Positions 33,847-42,546 are shown, counted from the first letter of the stretch. The stretch is 64,000 nt of DNA from Streptomyces sp. CC228A (GCF_021390935.1 NZ_JAJPUI010000006.1:427531-491530), one strand, 5' to 3'. Notes: a model not told the origin generated them from the letters alone. Program-made: numbers and translations.

Positions 33847-34217
33847 ACGGCTGGCTGCTCGCGGCGGGCGGTATCGCGGCGGCGACCGCCCTCGTCCACG
33901 CCGCGGCCGGCGGCCGGTCGGTCGTCCTCCCGCTGCTGGGCAGCGAGGTGGCCGCCGAGCCCAAGCGGACCCTGCACGTCGTGTGGCACATGGTCACCGC
34001 CGACCTGCTGCTCAGCTCCGTCGCCCTGCTGGTGCTCGCCTGCGCGTCCGCGCCCAGCACGCCGCTCGTGCTGTTCATCGCCGCCCAGTACCTCGCGTAC
34101 GCGGCGGCGTTCCTCACCGTCACCCTGGCTGCCGACTGGCCGCGCCCGCTGCTGCGGCTCCCGCAGTGGATGCTGCTGCTGCCCGTCGGGGTTCTCGCCC
34201 TCATCGGCGCCACGTGA
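33843..34217 (+). CDS. Small integral membrane protein, TetR-coupled
   Basis: 124 residues with four hydrophobic segments: WLLAAGGIAAATALVHAAA, LLLSSVALLVLACA, LVLFIAAQYLAYAAAFLTV and WMLLLPVGVLALIGA. WHMVTADLLL between the first two is conserved-looking. GTG 33843 overlaps the tetR stop. Small four-helix proteins next to TetR genes are often of unknown function. A transport role cannot be claimed. Confidence 0.8.
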   Translation: MNGWLLAAGGIAAATALVHAAAGGRSVVLPLLGSEVAAEPKRTLHVVWHMVTADLLLSSVALLVLACASAPSTPLVLFIAAQYLAYAAAFLTVTLAADWPRPLLRLPQWMLLLPVGVLALIGAT

Positions 34218-34524
34218 ACCGGCGCCCTCTCCCACCGAGCCGCCACGGGCGTGGGGCGGGCGCATGCGTGGGGGAGATCTGGGGCAAGACCGGGGCGCGG
34301 CCCGGCTACCACACGGGTGGTCGCGGCGACCCGCGACCTGTCCCGCACGCTCGTCTACTCGGTCAACGCCACCGACGCCAAGCTCAAGGGGTACGAGCTC
34401 GCCGCGCGGTTCGCCTTCCCCGCGTTCCGCCGCTGACGCACCCGGCCCGCCCGCCGCCGGGCGGCCGGCGGCCGCGGGACACGCACGGGACCCGCACCAC
34501 GCGCGGACCGCGCCTGGTGCGGCG
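34218..34524. other. Region with an orphan C-terminal-like fragment
   Basis: 307 bases between convergent genes. At about 34315-34436 on the plus strand a frame reads TRVVAATRDLSRTLVYSVNA then DAKLKGYELAARFAFPAFRR and stops. It has the composition of real protein but no start or upstream domain, so it may be a gene remnant. I could not identify its parent family. Confidence 0.3.
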
Positions 34525-35409
34525 TCACCCTTCCCCGGGCGCCGCCGCGGCGGCGGGTGTCCCGGTCGGCGCTGCCGCCCAGGCGTCCAGTTCCTCGGCC
34601 GTGACCGGGCCCGCCTCGTGTGCGCCGAGCAGTCCGCGGGACCGCAGCAGCCCGGCCACCGCGACCGCCCACGGCCGGCGCAGCCGGGCGGCCCGCAGCA
34701 GGTCCGCGTCGGCCAGCAGCTCCGCCACCGGGCCGGTGCGCAGGCCGTCCGGGACCAGCACCGCCGCGTCGTCCGCCCAGCGCAGCGCCAGGTCCACGTC
34801 GTGCGTCGCCATCACCACCGTCGTGCCCGAGCCCCGCAGCCCGTCCAGGACGGCCAGCAGCCGCTCCTGGCCGTGCGGGTCCAGACCCGCCGTCGGCTCG
34901 TCCAGGATCAGCACCCGCGGCCGCATCGCGACCGCACCCGCGATGGCGGCCCGCTTGCGCTGCCCGTACGACAGCAGGTGCGTCGGCCGGTCCTCCAGCG
35001 CCGCGATGTCGAGCGCCTCCAGGGCCTCCCGCACCCGGGCCCGCACCTCGTCCTCGGGCAGCCCCAGGTTCATCGGCCCGAACGACACGTCCTGCCCGAC
35101 GGAGGCCGCGAAGAGCTGGTCGTCCGGGTCCTGCACCACGAGCTGCACGGTGGTCCGCAGCCGGGTCAGCCCCTTCCGGTCGTACGACACGTCCTCACCG
35201 GCCACCCGCAGCCGCCCGGCCGTGCACCGCAACCCGCCGCTGAGCAGCCGCAGCAGGGTCGTCTTGCCCCCGCCGTTGCGGCCGAGCAGCGCCAGCGCCC
35301 GCCCCTCGGGCACGGCGAAGTCCACCCCGCTCAGCACCTCGGGGCCGTCCTCGTACGCGAAGGACGCCCCCCGCAGCTCGACCACGGGCGCCGCACCCGG
35401 CACTGTCAC
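34525..35409 (-). CDS. cbiO: Cobalt ECF transporter, ATP-binding protein
   Basis: 294 residues. Walker A is GRNGGGKTT (about 44-52), the Q-loop is in VVQDPDDQLFAASVGQDVSF (the DPDDQ form is typical of ECF ATPases), the signature is LSYGQRKR, and Walker B is VLILDEPTAGLD with ATHD after it. It powers cobalt import with CbiQ, CbiM and CbiN. GTG 35409 overlaps the cbiQ stop. The last 60 residues form a variable Ala/Pro-rich tail. Confidence 0.93.
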   Translation of the reverse strand: MTVPGAAPVVELRGASFAYEDGPEVLSGVDFAVPEGRALALLGRNGGGKTTLLRLLSGGLRCTAGRLRVAGEDVSYDRKGLTRLRTTVQLVVQDPDDQLFAASVGQDVSFGPMNLGLPEDEVRARVREALEALDIAALEDRPTHLLSYGQRKRAAIAGAVAMRPRVLILDEPTAGLDPHGQERLLAVLDGLRGSGTTVVMATHDVDLALRWADDAAVLVPDGLRTGPVAELLADADLLRAARLRRPWAVAVAGLLRSRGLLGAHEAGPVTAEELDAWAAAPTGTPAAAAAPGEG

Positions 35410-36152
35410 AGCAACCCCTCCAGTACGAAAGTCAAGGCGACGACCGCCGCCGGCAGGGCGGCCGACGCGGCCAGGAATCGGCGGTCCACCGGCGCCTCGG
35501 GCACCAGCACCCGCAGCGTCCCGTCGTAGCCGCGCCCGGCCAGGCCGACCTGCAGCCGCGCCGCCCGGTCGAAGGCCCGCACGAACGCCGTCGCCGCGAG
35601 CCCCGCCACCGACCGCCAGGCCGCGGCGCGGCTGGTCAGCCCCAGCCGCGCCGCCTGCGCCTGACGGATCCGGGCCACCGCGTCCAGCAGCAGGAAGCTG
35701 ATCCGGTACATCACCAGCGCCACGTCGACCACCGGCGCCGGGACCCCCGCCCGCGCCAGGCGGGGCAGCAGGTCCGACACGGGCGTCGTGAACGCGAACA
35801 GCAGCACGCCGAGCGACGCCGCCGACGTGCGCAGCAGCAGCTGCCCGGCCTGCGCGGGCCCGTCCGGCGCCAGCGTGAGGAACCCGCCGGGCGCGCCCAC
35901 CTGGAACAGCAGCGGCACGGCACCCGTCACGCAGAACCCGAGCGGCAGCCGCCAGCTCCGCCACAGCTGCCGGGGCGCCACCCCGGCCGGTCCGAGCAGC
36001 ACGGTGACGGCGGCCACCGCCACGAGCACGGATCCCGGCCACGGCGGCAGCGCCACCGCGCACCCCGTCAGGCCGAGGCCCAGCACCGCCTTCTCGGCGG
36101 GGTGGCGGCGGCGCCAGCGGTTGCCGTGCGCCGCCACGTCGATGGGCAGCAC
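35406..36152 (-). CDS. cbiQ: Cobalt ECF transporter, transmembrane (T) protein
   Basis: 248 residues, GTG 36152 five bases after the cbiN stop. It has five or so membrane spans (LGLTGCAVALPPWPGSVLVA, LLGPAGV region, LGVLLFAFTTPVSDLL, VALVMYRISFLLLDAVARIR). The coupling motifs are Ala-Arg-Gly style: RQAQAARLG and FDRAARLQVGLAGRGYDG, typical of CbiQ. It couples ATP hydrolysis by CbiO to the CbiM/CbiN substrate unit. Confidence 0.9.
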   Translation of the reverse strand: MLPIDVAAHGNRWRRRHPAEKAVLGLGLTGCAVALPPWPGSVLVAVAAVTVLLGPAGVAPRQLWRSWRLPLGFCVTGAVPLLFQVGAPGGFLTLAPDGPAQAGQLLLRTSAASLGVLLFAFTTPVSDLLPRLARAGVPAPVVDVALVMYRISFLLLDAVARIRQAQAARLGLTSRAAAWRSVAGLAATAFVRAFDRAARLQVGLAGRGYDGTLRVLVPEAPVDRRFLAASAALPAAVVALTFVLEGLL

Positions 36153-36157
36153 CCGTG

Positions 36158-36505
36158 CTACTCCGCGGCCGGGTCCTGCGCGGCCGGAGCCGCCGCACCG
36201 CGGGACCGCTCCTCGACCTGGCGGCGGCCCCGGCGCACCCCGAAGTAGTACGCCAGCACACCCGCGCCGATGGCCGCCTGCAGGGCGAACAGCGCCGACT
36301 CGATCTCTCCGGACGGCGGTTCGTACAGCGGGCTGAACCACGGCTCGTAGTCGGGGGCGATCTCCGTGATCGCCGTCTCCGCCTGCGCGTCGGCACCGGC
36401 GAACGGCTCCTCCTTGCCCTCCCCCAGGCCGAGCGCCAGCGGCAGCACCGCGAGCGCCACCACGACCAGCACCAGCAGGAGGTTGACCCTCGTGTTCCGC
36501 TTCAT
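36158..36505 (-). CDS. cbiN: Cobalt transporter auxiliary protein CbiN
   Basis: 115 residues with two membrane helices: LLLVLVVVALAVLPLALGLG near the N-terminus and ALFALQAAIGAGVLAYYFGV near residue 85. The connecting extracytoplasmic loop FAGADAQAETAITEIAPDYE with PWFSPLYEPPSGEIES is the CbiN signature. ATG 36505 overlaps the cbiM stop. CbiN assists cobalt loading into CbiM. Confidence 0.92.
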   Translation of the reverse strand: MKRNTRVNLLLVLVVVALAVLPLALGLGEGKEEPFAGADAQAETAITEIAPDYEPWFSPLYEPPSGEIESALFALQAAIGAGVLAYYFGVRRGRRQVEERSRGAAAPAAQDPAAE

Positions 36506-37200
36506 CGGGCCGCCGCCTCCTCCGCGGTACGCCGCGCACCCGGCGTCAGCACGCCGAGCCGCAGCAGTTCGCCCTTGCTGGACTGGCTCAGCAGCCGGAC
36601 CACCAGCACCGTCAGCAGCCCCTCGCTCACCGCGAGCGGGATCTGCGTCAGCGCGAAGATGCTGCCGAACTTGCCGAGCGCGCCCGCGACGCCGCCGGCC
36701 GGGTCGGGGAAGGCGAGCGCCAGCTGCATGCTGGTCACGCAGTACGTCGACAGGTCCGCGACGAACGCGCCGAAGAACACCGCCACCATCAGCGGCGCGC
36801 CGGACCGGCGCAGCAGCCGGTACATCCCGTAGCCGGCCCACGGGCCGACGATCGCCATGGAGAACGCGTTCGCGCCCAGCGTCGTCAGGCCGCCGTGCGC
36901 CAGCAGTAGTGCCTGGAACAGCAGGGTGATCGTGCCCAGCACCGCCATGACCGGCGGCCGGAACAGGATGGCCCCCAGGCCCGTGCCCGTCGGGTGGGAG
37001 CAGCTGCCCGTCACCGACGGGATCTTCAGTGCCGACAGGACGAACGTGAACGCCCCGGACGCGCCCAGCAGCAGGGTGGACTCCGGGTGCGCCTTGACCT
37101 CCCGGGTCAGGGCGCGCACCCCGTGGACGACGAAGGGGGCGGCCGCCGCCGTCCAGGCGACGGCGTGCCCCTGGGGCAGGAACCCCTCGGCTATATGCAT
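36502..37200 (-). CDS. cbiM: Cobalt transporter substrate-binding membrane protein CbiM
   Basis: 232 residues. The N-terminus MHIAEGFLP is diagnostic: Met1 and His2 help form the metal site. SVTGSCSHPTGTGLGAILFR is the other conserved metal-site loop. About seven membrane spans. ATG 37200 is preceded by a small hairpin that includes the GAGAGGG ribosome binding site, itself downstream of a cobalamin riboswitch. First gene of cbiMNQO. Confidence 0.95.
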   Translation of the reverse strand: MHIAEGFLPQGHAVAWTAAAAPFVVHGVRALTREVKAHPESTLLLGASGAFTFVLSALKIPSVTGSCSHPTGTGLGAILFRPPVMAVLGTITLLFQALLLAHGGLTTLGANAFSMAIVGPWAGYGMYRLLRRSGAPLMVAVFFGAFVADLSTYCVTSMQLALAFPDPAGGVAGALGKFGSIFALTQIPLAVSEGLLTVLVVRLLSQSSKGELLRLGVLTPGARRTAEEAAAR

Positions 37201-37205
37201 GGGTA

Positions 37206-37218
37206 GGAGACCCTCTCC
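37206..37218 (-). promoter_or_regulatory. Hairpin over the cbiM ribosome binding site
   Basis: In the transcript GGAGA-GGG-TCTCC forms a five-pair stem whose loop side carries the purine-rich site 10 bases before the cbiM ATG. It could be the expression platform that the B12 aptamer opens or closes, giving translational control. This is inferred from position. Confidence 0.4.
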
Positions 37219-37244
37219 AGCACCTCGTGGATGGACAATCGCGC

Positions 37245-37425
37245 CCTGGCCGGTCTCCTGGCTGACGGGTCGTACCGCCGCGGCTCCGCCTTCCCGGACG
37301 CAGCGGTCTCCCGCGGCGGTCCAGTGGCTTCCCCGGTGGCTACCGGAGGGTGGAGCCGGACTTCCCGATTCACAGTGGCGAGGGCCGCACCGGCTTCACA
37401 CCGGTTTCCCGTACACCAAGGCCCT
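37245..37425 (-). promoter_or_regulatory. Cobalamin riboswitch
   Basis: Read on the minus strand the conserved blocks appear in order: GGGAAACCGGTGTGAAGCCG, then GCCACTGTGAATCGGGAAG, GCCACTG, GGGAAGGCGGAG, and the B12 box GTCAGCCAGGAGACCGGCC. These are the class-I AdoCbl aptamer signatures. It lies 45 bases upstream of cbiM and is expected to shut off cobalt import when adenosylcobalamin is plentiful. Element ends are approximate. Confidence 0.93.
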
Positions 37426-37479
37426 GTGACAGTAGTGGCTTGAACTGCCGCCTCACAACCGCGTGCAACCCGTACTTGC

Positions 37480-37898
37480 TCACTCTTTGCGATACTGGTA
37501 CGCCTCCGCGGCGGCGGCCGCCACCGCGTCCAGGTCGGCGCCCGCCGACGCCGTGACCAGGGCCGCCACCGCGCCCTCCACGAACGGCGCGTCCACGAGC
37601 CGCGTCCCGGCGGGCAGTCCGTCCTCCTCCGCCAGCAGCGCCTTCACGGTGAGCACGGCGCTGCCCAGGTCGGCCAGCACCGCGACCCCGGCGCCCCCGT
37701 CGACCTCCCGCGCCGCCCGGACGACGAGGTCCGCGCTGGTGCCGAGCCCGCCCCCGGGCAGGCCGCCCGCCGCGGCCACCGGCGCCGCGGATCCGCCCCC
37801 GCGAGCCCACGGGCGAGGGCCGCGACGGACACGGCGACCTCCGCGCTGTGCGACACGAGGACGATCCCCACGCGGGCGCCTCCCGCACCGGCGCTCAC
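37480..37898 (-). CDS. dhaM: Dihydroxyacetone kinase phosphotransfer subunit; one frameshift
   Basis: A PTS EIIA-like subunit. From GTG 37898 it reads VGIVLVSHSAEVAVSVAALA with the phosphorylated His in SHS. At the C run 37796-37800 one base is missing; the next frame gives GGSAAPVAAAGG, SADLVVRAAREVDGGAGVAV, LADLGSAVLTVKALL and ends VDAFVEG-like, DLDAVAAAAAEAYQYRKE. Repaired length is about 139 residues, the size of single-domain actinobacterial DhaM. It passes phosphate from HPr to DhaL. Last gene of dhaKLM. Confidence 0.85.
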
Positions 37899-38523
37899 CG
37901 CGCCGCCCCGGCCGCTTCGGCGAGGGCCGCGAACAGCAGCGCCGACGACGCGGCGCCCGGATCCTCGTGGCCCACCGACCGCTCGCCGAGGTAGCTGGCC
38001 CGCCCCTTGCGGGCCCGCATCGGCACGGTCGCCGCCGAACCCTCCGCGGCCGCCCGTGCGGCCGCGCCGAACGCGGCGGCGTCCTCGGCGAGCGCGGCCG
38101 CGGCGGGCTCCAGCGCGTCCAGCATGGTCTTGTCCCCGGCCCGTGCCCCGCCCAGCCGCCCACCGCGGCGACCCCCGCGGCCAGCGCGCCGGCGAGCTGC
38201 CCGGGCGCCACCTCCACCGCCTCACCCAGCTCCTTGCCCGTGCGCCGCAGCAGCGTTCCGTACAGCGGTCCCGACGCCCCGCCCACGGTGGAGATGAGCT
38301 GCCGTCCGGCGAGCACCAGCACGGCGCCCGGCGTGCCCGGCGGCTCCTCCTCCAGCGCGGCCCGCACGGCGGTGAAGCCCCGCCGCAGGTTCACCCCGTG
38401 GTCGGCGTCGCCGATGGGGGAGTCCAGTTCGGTCAGCCGGTCGGCCTCGCGCTCCACCGCGTCGGCCGCGGCCGACAGCCAGCGCACGCAGAACCCCGCG
38501 TCCAGTGCCTCCACCGCGTTCAC
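37895..38523 (-). CDS. dhaL: Dihydroxyacetone kinase ADP-binding subunit; one frameshift
   Basis: From GTG 38523 (overlapping the dhaK stop) it reads DSPIGDADHGVNLRRGFTAV, whose Asp residues hold the Mg-ADP, and LISTVGGASGPLYGTLLRR, the nucleotide-binding loop. A base is missing near 38140-38142; the following frame continues GDKTMLDALEPAAAALAEDA with KGRASYLGERSVGHEDPGAA. Repaired length is about 209 residues, normal for DhaL. DhaL carries ADP as a cofactor that is rephosphorylated by DhaM. Confidence 0.88.
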
Positions 38524-39512
38524 CGCCCCCACCGCAGTGCGGGGGTCGCCACCGGCGCGTCCCAGAGCCGCAGCAGCTCCTCGTCGGCCTGGCACAGCGT
38601 CACCGAGGCGCCCGCCATGTCCAGCGACGTGACGTAGTTGCCCACCAGCGTCCGTGCCACCGCGACCCCCCGTTCCCCCAGTACCCGGTGCACCTCCGCG
38701 CCGAAGCCGTACAGCTCCAGCAGGGGCGTCGCCCCCATGCCGTTGACGAGCAGCAGGACCGGGGCGGTCGGTGCCAGGTCCGCGAGCACCGCGTCGACCG
38801 CCACGTCCGCGATCTCCCGTGCGGTCATCATCGGCCTGCGCTCCCGGCCCGGCTCGCCGTGGATGCCGACGCCCAACTCCAGCTCGCCAGGCGGCAGGTC
38901 GAAGGTCGGCGAGCCCTTCGCGGGCGTGGTGCAGGCGCCGAGCGCGACACCGAAACTGCGGGAAGCGGCGTTCACCCGCCGCGCGACCGCCTCGACCTGC
39001 TCCAGCGGCCGGCCCTCGTCGGCGGCGGCCCCCGCGATCTTCTCCACGAACAGCGCGGCCCCGGTGCCGCGCCGCCCCGCCGTGTAGAGGCTGCCGGACA
39101 CGGCGACGTCGTCGTCGACCAGGACCTTCGCGACCTGGACACCCTCGTCCTCGGCCAGTTCGGCGGCCATCTCGAAGTTCAGCACGTCGCCGGTGTAGTT
39201 CTTCACCACGAACAGCACTCCCGCCCCGCCGTCCGCGGCGGCGGCCGCCCGCACCATCTGGTCGGGCACGGGCGAGGTGAAGACCTCGCCGGGACACGCG
39301 GCCGTGAGCATGCCCGGCCCCACGAACCCGGCGTGCAGCGGCTCGTGCCCGGAGCCGCCGCCGGACACCAGGGCCACCTTGCCCGCCACCGGCGCGTCCC
39401 GCCGCAGGACGATCCGGTGCTCCACGTCCACGGTCAGCTCCGGGTGCGCGGCCGCGATCCCGCGCAGCGCGTCGGTGACGACGGTCTCGGGCACATTGAT
39501 CAGCATGCGCAT
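38520..39512 (-). CDS. dhaK: Dihydroxyacetone kinase substrate-binding subunit
   Basis: 330 residues. LVSGGGSGHEPLHAGFVGPG is the N-terminal DhaK motif. VKNYTGDVLNFEMAAELAED is next, and LGVGIHGEPG contains the His that forms the covalent hemiaminal with dihydroxyacetone. I chose ATG 39512 because GAGGAG lies six bases before it; ATG 39518 sits too close. First gene of the PTS-dependent dhaKLM operon, which feeds dihydroxyacetone into glycolysis. Confidence 0.95.
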   Translation of the reverse strand: MRMLINVPETVVTDALRGIAAAHPELTVDVEHRIVLRRDAPVAGKVALVSGGGSGHEPLHAGFVGPGMLTAACPGEVFTSPVPDQMVRAAAAADGGAGVLFVVKNYTGDVLNFEMAAELAEDEGVQVAKVLVDDDVAVSGSLYTAGRRGTGAALFVEKIAGAAADEGRPLEQVEAVARRVNAASRSFGVALGACTTPAKGSPTFDLPPGELELGVGIHGEPGRERRPMMTAREIADVAVDAVLADLAPTAPVLLLVNGMGATPLLELYGFGAEVHRVLGERGVAVARTLVGNYVTSLDMAGASVTLCQADEELLRLWDAPVATPALRWGR

Positions 39513-39635
39513 CGGCATCTCCTCGCGAGAGTGCGCTGTCGGGCCGGTCCGGACACTAGCCGCCGGAACCCTGCACCGCGAGGGGACCTGCCGCGCCGCC
39601 CGGAAGGCCCGCTCCGCGCGAGGCGACCGTCCCGG

Positions 39636-39780
39636 CGGGTGAAGGGTGAAGGGTGACGGGTGACGGGTGGCGTTTGGGCTGTCCGGGCGCCGGGCGCCGG
39701 GTGGCGGGTGCCGGATGGCGGGTGGCGGTTGGGCGGAGGCGCGGGGTCTGGGGCGGCGGGTGGCCGGTCGGGTGCCTGGT
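39636..39780 (+). repeat. G-rich short tandem repeats
   Basis: Repeated GGGTGAA, GGGTGAC, GGGTGGC and GGGCGCC units, with many GGG runs on the plus strand that could form G-quadruplexes. The matching C-rich block at about 40060-40165 could pair with it. Confidence 0.7.
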
Positions 39781-40059
39781 CCGTGGGGCCGGAGGCGCCG
39801 GGGGTGTGCGCTTCCGGCTGTCCCGGCGAGGTGTTCGCCTCTTCGGTGCCCGACAGGGCGGCGCGGGCCGCCGCTGAGGAATGGGACCTGCCACCCCGGC
39901 GGGCCGCGGGCCCCGGGCGCCCGATGGGCGGGGAGCGGCGGTCGGCAGGGGCCGCCTGCCCTTGCCTCCGCGACACCGCGTACGGCCCTGCGCGGCGCGG
40001 GTCTCGGCCGGGTGGGCGCGGCCCGTCCGGTGGGTCCGCCGTGCCGTCCGACCCACCCG

Positions 40060-40165
40060 CGGCTCGCCACCCGCCACCGGCCACCCGCGGCTCGCCACCG
40101 GCCGCCCGCCACCGGCCGCCCGCCACCGGCCACCCGCCACCCGCCACCGGCCGCCCGCGGTCCCG
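40060..40165. repeat. C-rich short repeats (CCACCGGCC / CCGCCACC)
   Basis: A mosaic of the 7-to-9-base units CCACCGG, CCACCCG and CCGCCCG repeated more than ten times, forming the complement-like partner of the G-rich block about 350 bases away. Confidence 0.75.
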
Positions 40166-40231
40166 CGCCGCGGCTGTCCCGGCCCCCCGTTCCCGCGCCC
40201 GTGCGCAGACGCCTGGTACGGTGCCCGGCAT

Positions 40232-40243
40232 TGGTCCGGACCA
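40232..40243. promoter_or_regulatory. 12-base palindrome TGGTCCGGACCA
   Basis: A perfect palindrome resembling the TGGTCyAGACCA dre/chitinase-promoter type of GntR (DasR-like) site. It is over 400 bases from the protease start and about 720 from dhaK, so its target is unclear. Confidence 0.35.
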
Positions 40244-40431
40244 GCCTCCCCCGCAGGGCCTCCGACAGGGCCGGTAAGCCCGCTGCCGAGCGCAACACCC
40301 GCAGGTGGGGGCGGTATTCGGGGGGTGCCCTCGCCGCTCGGCGGTGCCCCGGGCGGGCGCGACAAGGGTTTTCCCCGTATCGGCTTCATCCGGCGTTTCC
40401 CTACTGTTCCCGCACCGGTGGTTCCCCCTCG

Positions 40432-40449
40432 CTGACGTGAAAATGTCAG
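40432..40449. promoter_or_regulatory. Inverted repeat CTGAC-N8-GTCAG upstream of protease
   Basis: Five-base arms around GTGAAAAT in one of the few AT-rich patches of the upstream region. It may mark the protease promoter or an operator. No supporting evidence beyond sequence. Confidence 0.3.
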
Positions 40450-40669
40450 GTGCATGTAACCCCACCCCGCGCCTGCGCGTCCCAGGGGCACCACCGGTGA
40501 CGGCCCCGACGACGAGGCCGTCCACGCCGGCGGCGGCGCGGGGGCGCACCCGGCCCCACGGGGCTGTGGAGGCACCCCACACGCAGCCACAGTCCCGCGC
40601 CGCCCGCCCGCGTTCCGCACCGTCAGCTGCTCCGGGAGTCGCCGGAGCCAGCCCCTGAAAGGGAACACC

Positions 40670-42514
40670 TTGAACGGTTCCAGGCGGAGACTGATATCCG
40701 TCGTGGCCGCCAGCGCCACGATCCTCGGCGTGGCCGCCACCTCCTCGGTGGCGCTCGCCGCTCAGGCCACCCCCCAGCCGCAGCCGGCCGCCCCGGCTGC
40801 GCAGGCCATGACCCCTGCCGTCCCGGCCGCCCCGGTCGAGAAGCTCATCGTGACCTACAAGTCCCGTACCGCGGAGGCCACCTCCAACGACGCCGCCAAG
40901 AGCGACGCCGCGGAGAAGGGCAAGAAGACCGGCGAGAAGCTGGCCTTCGAGCGCCGCCTCGCCGACGGCGCCGCGCTCGTCGACCTCGGCACCGACGCCG
41001 CGGGCAAGGACGCCGCCAAGGTCATGGACGCCTTCCGCGCCGACCCGGCCGTCGCCTCCGTCGAGCCCGACGTCCGCGCCTACCCGATGGCGATCACCCC
41101 CAACGACACCGACTACGCCAAGCAGTGGGACCTCTTCGAGCCCACCGGCGGCATGAACGTGCCGGGCGCCTGGGACACCACCACCGGCAGCGGCGTCACC
41201 GTCGCCGTCATCGACACCGGCTACGCGGCCCACTCCGACCTCGCCGCCAACACCGTCGCCGGCTACGACTTCATCTCCGACTCCGCCGACGCCCGCGACG
41301 GCAACGGCCGCGACGGCAACCCCGCCGACGAGGGCGACTGGAACGCCACCGACAACGAGTGCGGCTTCGGCTCCCGCGCCAGCAGCTCCTCCTGGCACGG
41401 CACCCACGTCGCCGGCACCATCGCCGCCGTGACGGACAACGCCAAGGGCATCGCCGGCGTCGCGTACGGCTCCAAGGTCCAGCACGTCCGCGTCCTCGGG
41501 AAGTGCGGCGGCTCCTCCGCCGACATCGCCGACGCCATCACCTGGGCCTCCGGCGGCAGCGTCCCCGGCATCCCCGCCAACGCCACCCCCGCCAAGGTCA
41601 TCAACCTGAGCCTCGGCGGCGCCAGCAGCACCTGCCCGACCGTCTACCGCAACGCCATCAACGGAGCCGTCTCCCGCGGCGCCACCGTCGTCGTCGCGGC
41701 CGGCAACAGCAACGCCGACGCGTCCGGCTTCACCCCCGCGAACTGCGCGAACGTCATCACCGTGGCGTCCACCAGCCGCGAGGGCAACCGCTCCTACTAC
41801 TCCAACTACGGCTCGACCGTCGACGTCTCCGCCCCCGGCGGCGAGACCCGCCGCGCCACGGACACCCCGGGCACCGTCACCACCCCCGAGAACGGCATCC
41901 TCTCCACGCTGAACTCCGGCACCACCGTCCAGGCCGGCGAGAACTACAAGCCGTACCAGGGCACCTCGATGGCCGCCCCGCACATCGCCGGCCTCGCCGC
42001 GCTGATGAAGTCCGCGGAGCCCTCGCTGACCCCCGCCGACATCGAGTCCGCGATCAAGGCCAACGCCCGGCCGCTGCCCGGGACCTGCTCCGGCGGCTGC
42101 GGCGCCGGCATCGCGGACGCCACCAAGACCGTGAACGCCGTCACCGGCGGCGGCTCCACCCCGGGCACCGGCACCACGTTCACCAACACCGCGAACGTGA
42201 CCATCAGCGACGGCGCCACCGCGACCTCCCCGATCAGCGTCACCGGCCTGACCGGCAACGCCCCGGCCGCCCTGAAGGTCGACGTCGACATCAAGCACAC
42301 CTACCGCGGCGACCTCGTCATCGACCTCGTCGCCCCGGACGGCAGCGCCTACCGCCTGAAGGACAGCAGCGGCAGCGACGCCACCGACAACGTCCTCGCC
42401 ACCTACACCGTCGACGCCTCCTCCGAGACCGCGGGCGGCACCTGGACCCTCCGGGTCCGCGATGTGTACACGGGTGACACCGGCTACATCGACTCCTGGG
42501 GCCTGACCTTCTGA
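40670..42514 (+). CDS. Secreted subtilisin-like serine protease with P-domain
   Basis: 614 residues, start TTG 40670 after AAAGGGA. The signal peptide is RRRLISVVAASATILGVAAT with cleavage near ALA-AQA (about residue 30). A propeptide (inhibitor I9-like) spans about 57-140. The catalytic triad is Asp182 (VAVIDTGY), His243 (HGTHVAGT) and Ser433 (GTSMAAPHIAG), S8 family. Residues about 505-614 form a proprotein-convertase P-domain (VDIKHTYRGDLVIDLVAPDG). It is an extracellular protease for nutrient release or processing. A CTGAC/GTCAG inverted repeat lies 220 bases upstream. Confidence 0.95.
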   Translation: MNGSRRRLISVVAASATILGVAATSSVALAAQATPQPQPAAPAAQAMTPAVPAAPVEKLIVTYKSRTAEATSNDAAKSDAAEKGKKTGEKLAFERRLADGAALVDLGTDAAGKDAAKVMDAFRADPAVASVEPDVRAYPMAITPNDTDYAKQWDLFEPTGGMNVPGAWDTTTGSGVTVAVIDTGYAAHSDLAANTVAGYDFISDSADARDGNGRDGNPADEGDWNATDNECGFGSRASSSSWHGTHVAGTIAAVTDNAKGIAGVAYGSKVQHVRVLGKCGGSSADIADAITWASGGSVPGIPANATPAKVINLSLGGASSTCPTVYRNAINGAVSRGATVVVAAGNSNADASGFTPANCANVITVASTSREGNRSYYSNYGSTVDVSAPGGETRRATDTPGTVTTPENGILSTLNSGTTVQAGENYKPYQGTSMAAPHIAGLAALMKSAEPSLTPADIESAIKANARPLPGTCSGGCGAGIADATKTVNAVTGGGSTPGTGTTFTNTANVTISDGATATSPISVTGLTGNAPAALKVDVDIKHTYRGDLVIDLVAPDGSAYRLKDSSGSDATDNVLATYTVDASSETAGGTWTLRVRDVYTGDTGYIDSWGLTF

Positions 42515-42546
42515 CAGCCCTGAAACACCAGTATCACCGCAGGTCA

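Larger units (their letters stand above)
39513..40669. other. Long intergenic region with complex repeats
   Basis: 1157 bases between divergent dhaK and the protease gene, without a credible gene. Contents: a G-rich block at about 39636-39780 built on GGGTGAA/GGGTGGC units, a mirror C-rich block at about 40060-40165 built on CCACCGG and CCGCCAC units, a 12-base palindrome at 40232-40243, and an inverted repeat at 40432-40449. Confidence 0.55.

Noticed and set aside
39660..40440. Several overlapping plus-strand frames of about 200 codons
   Set aside because: They are translations of short GC-rich repeats, without start signals or conserved sequence.
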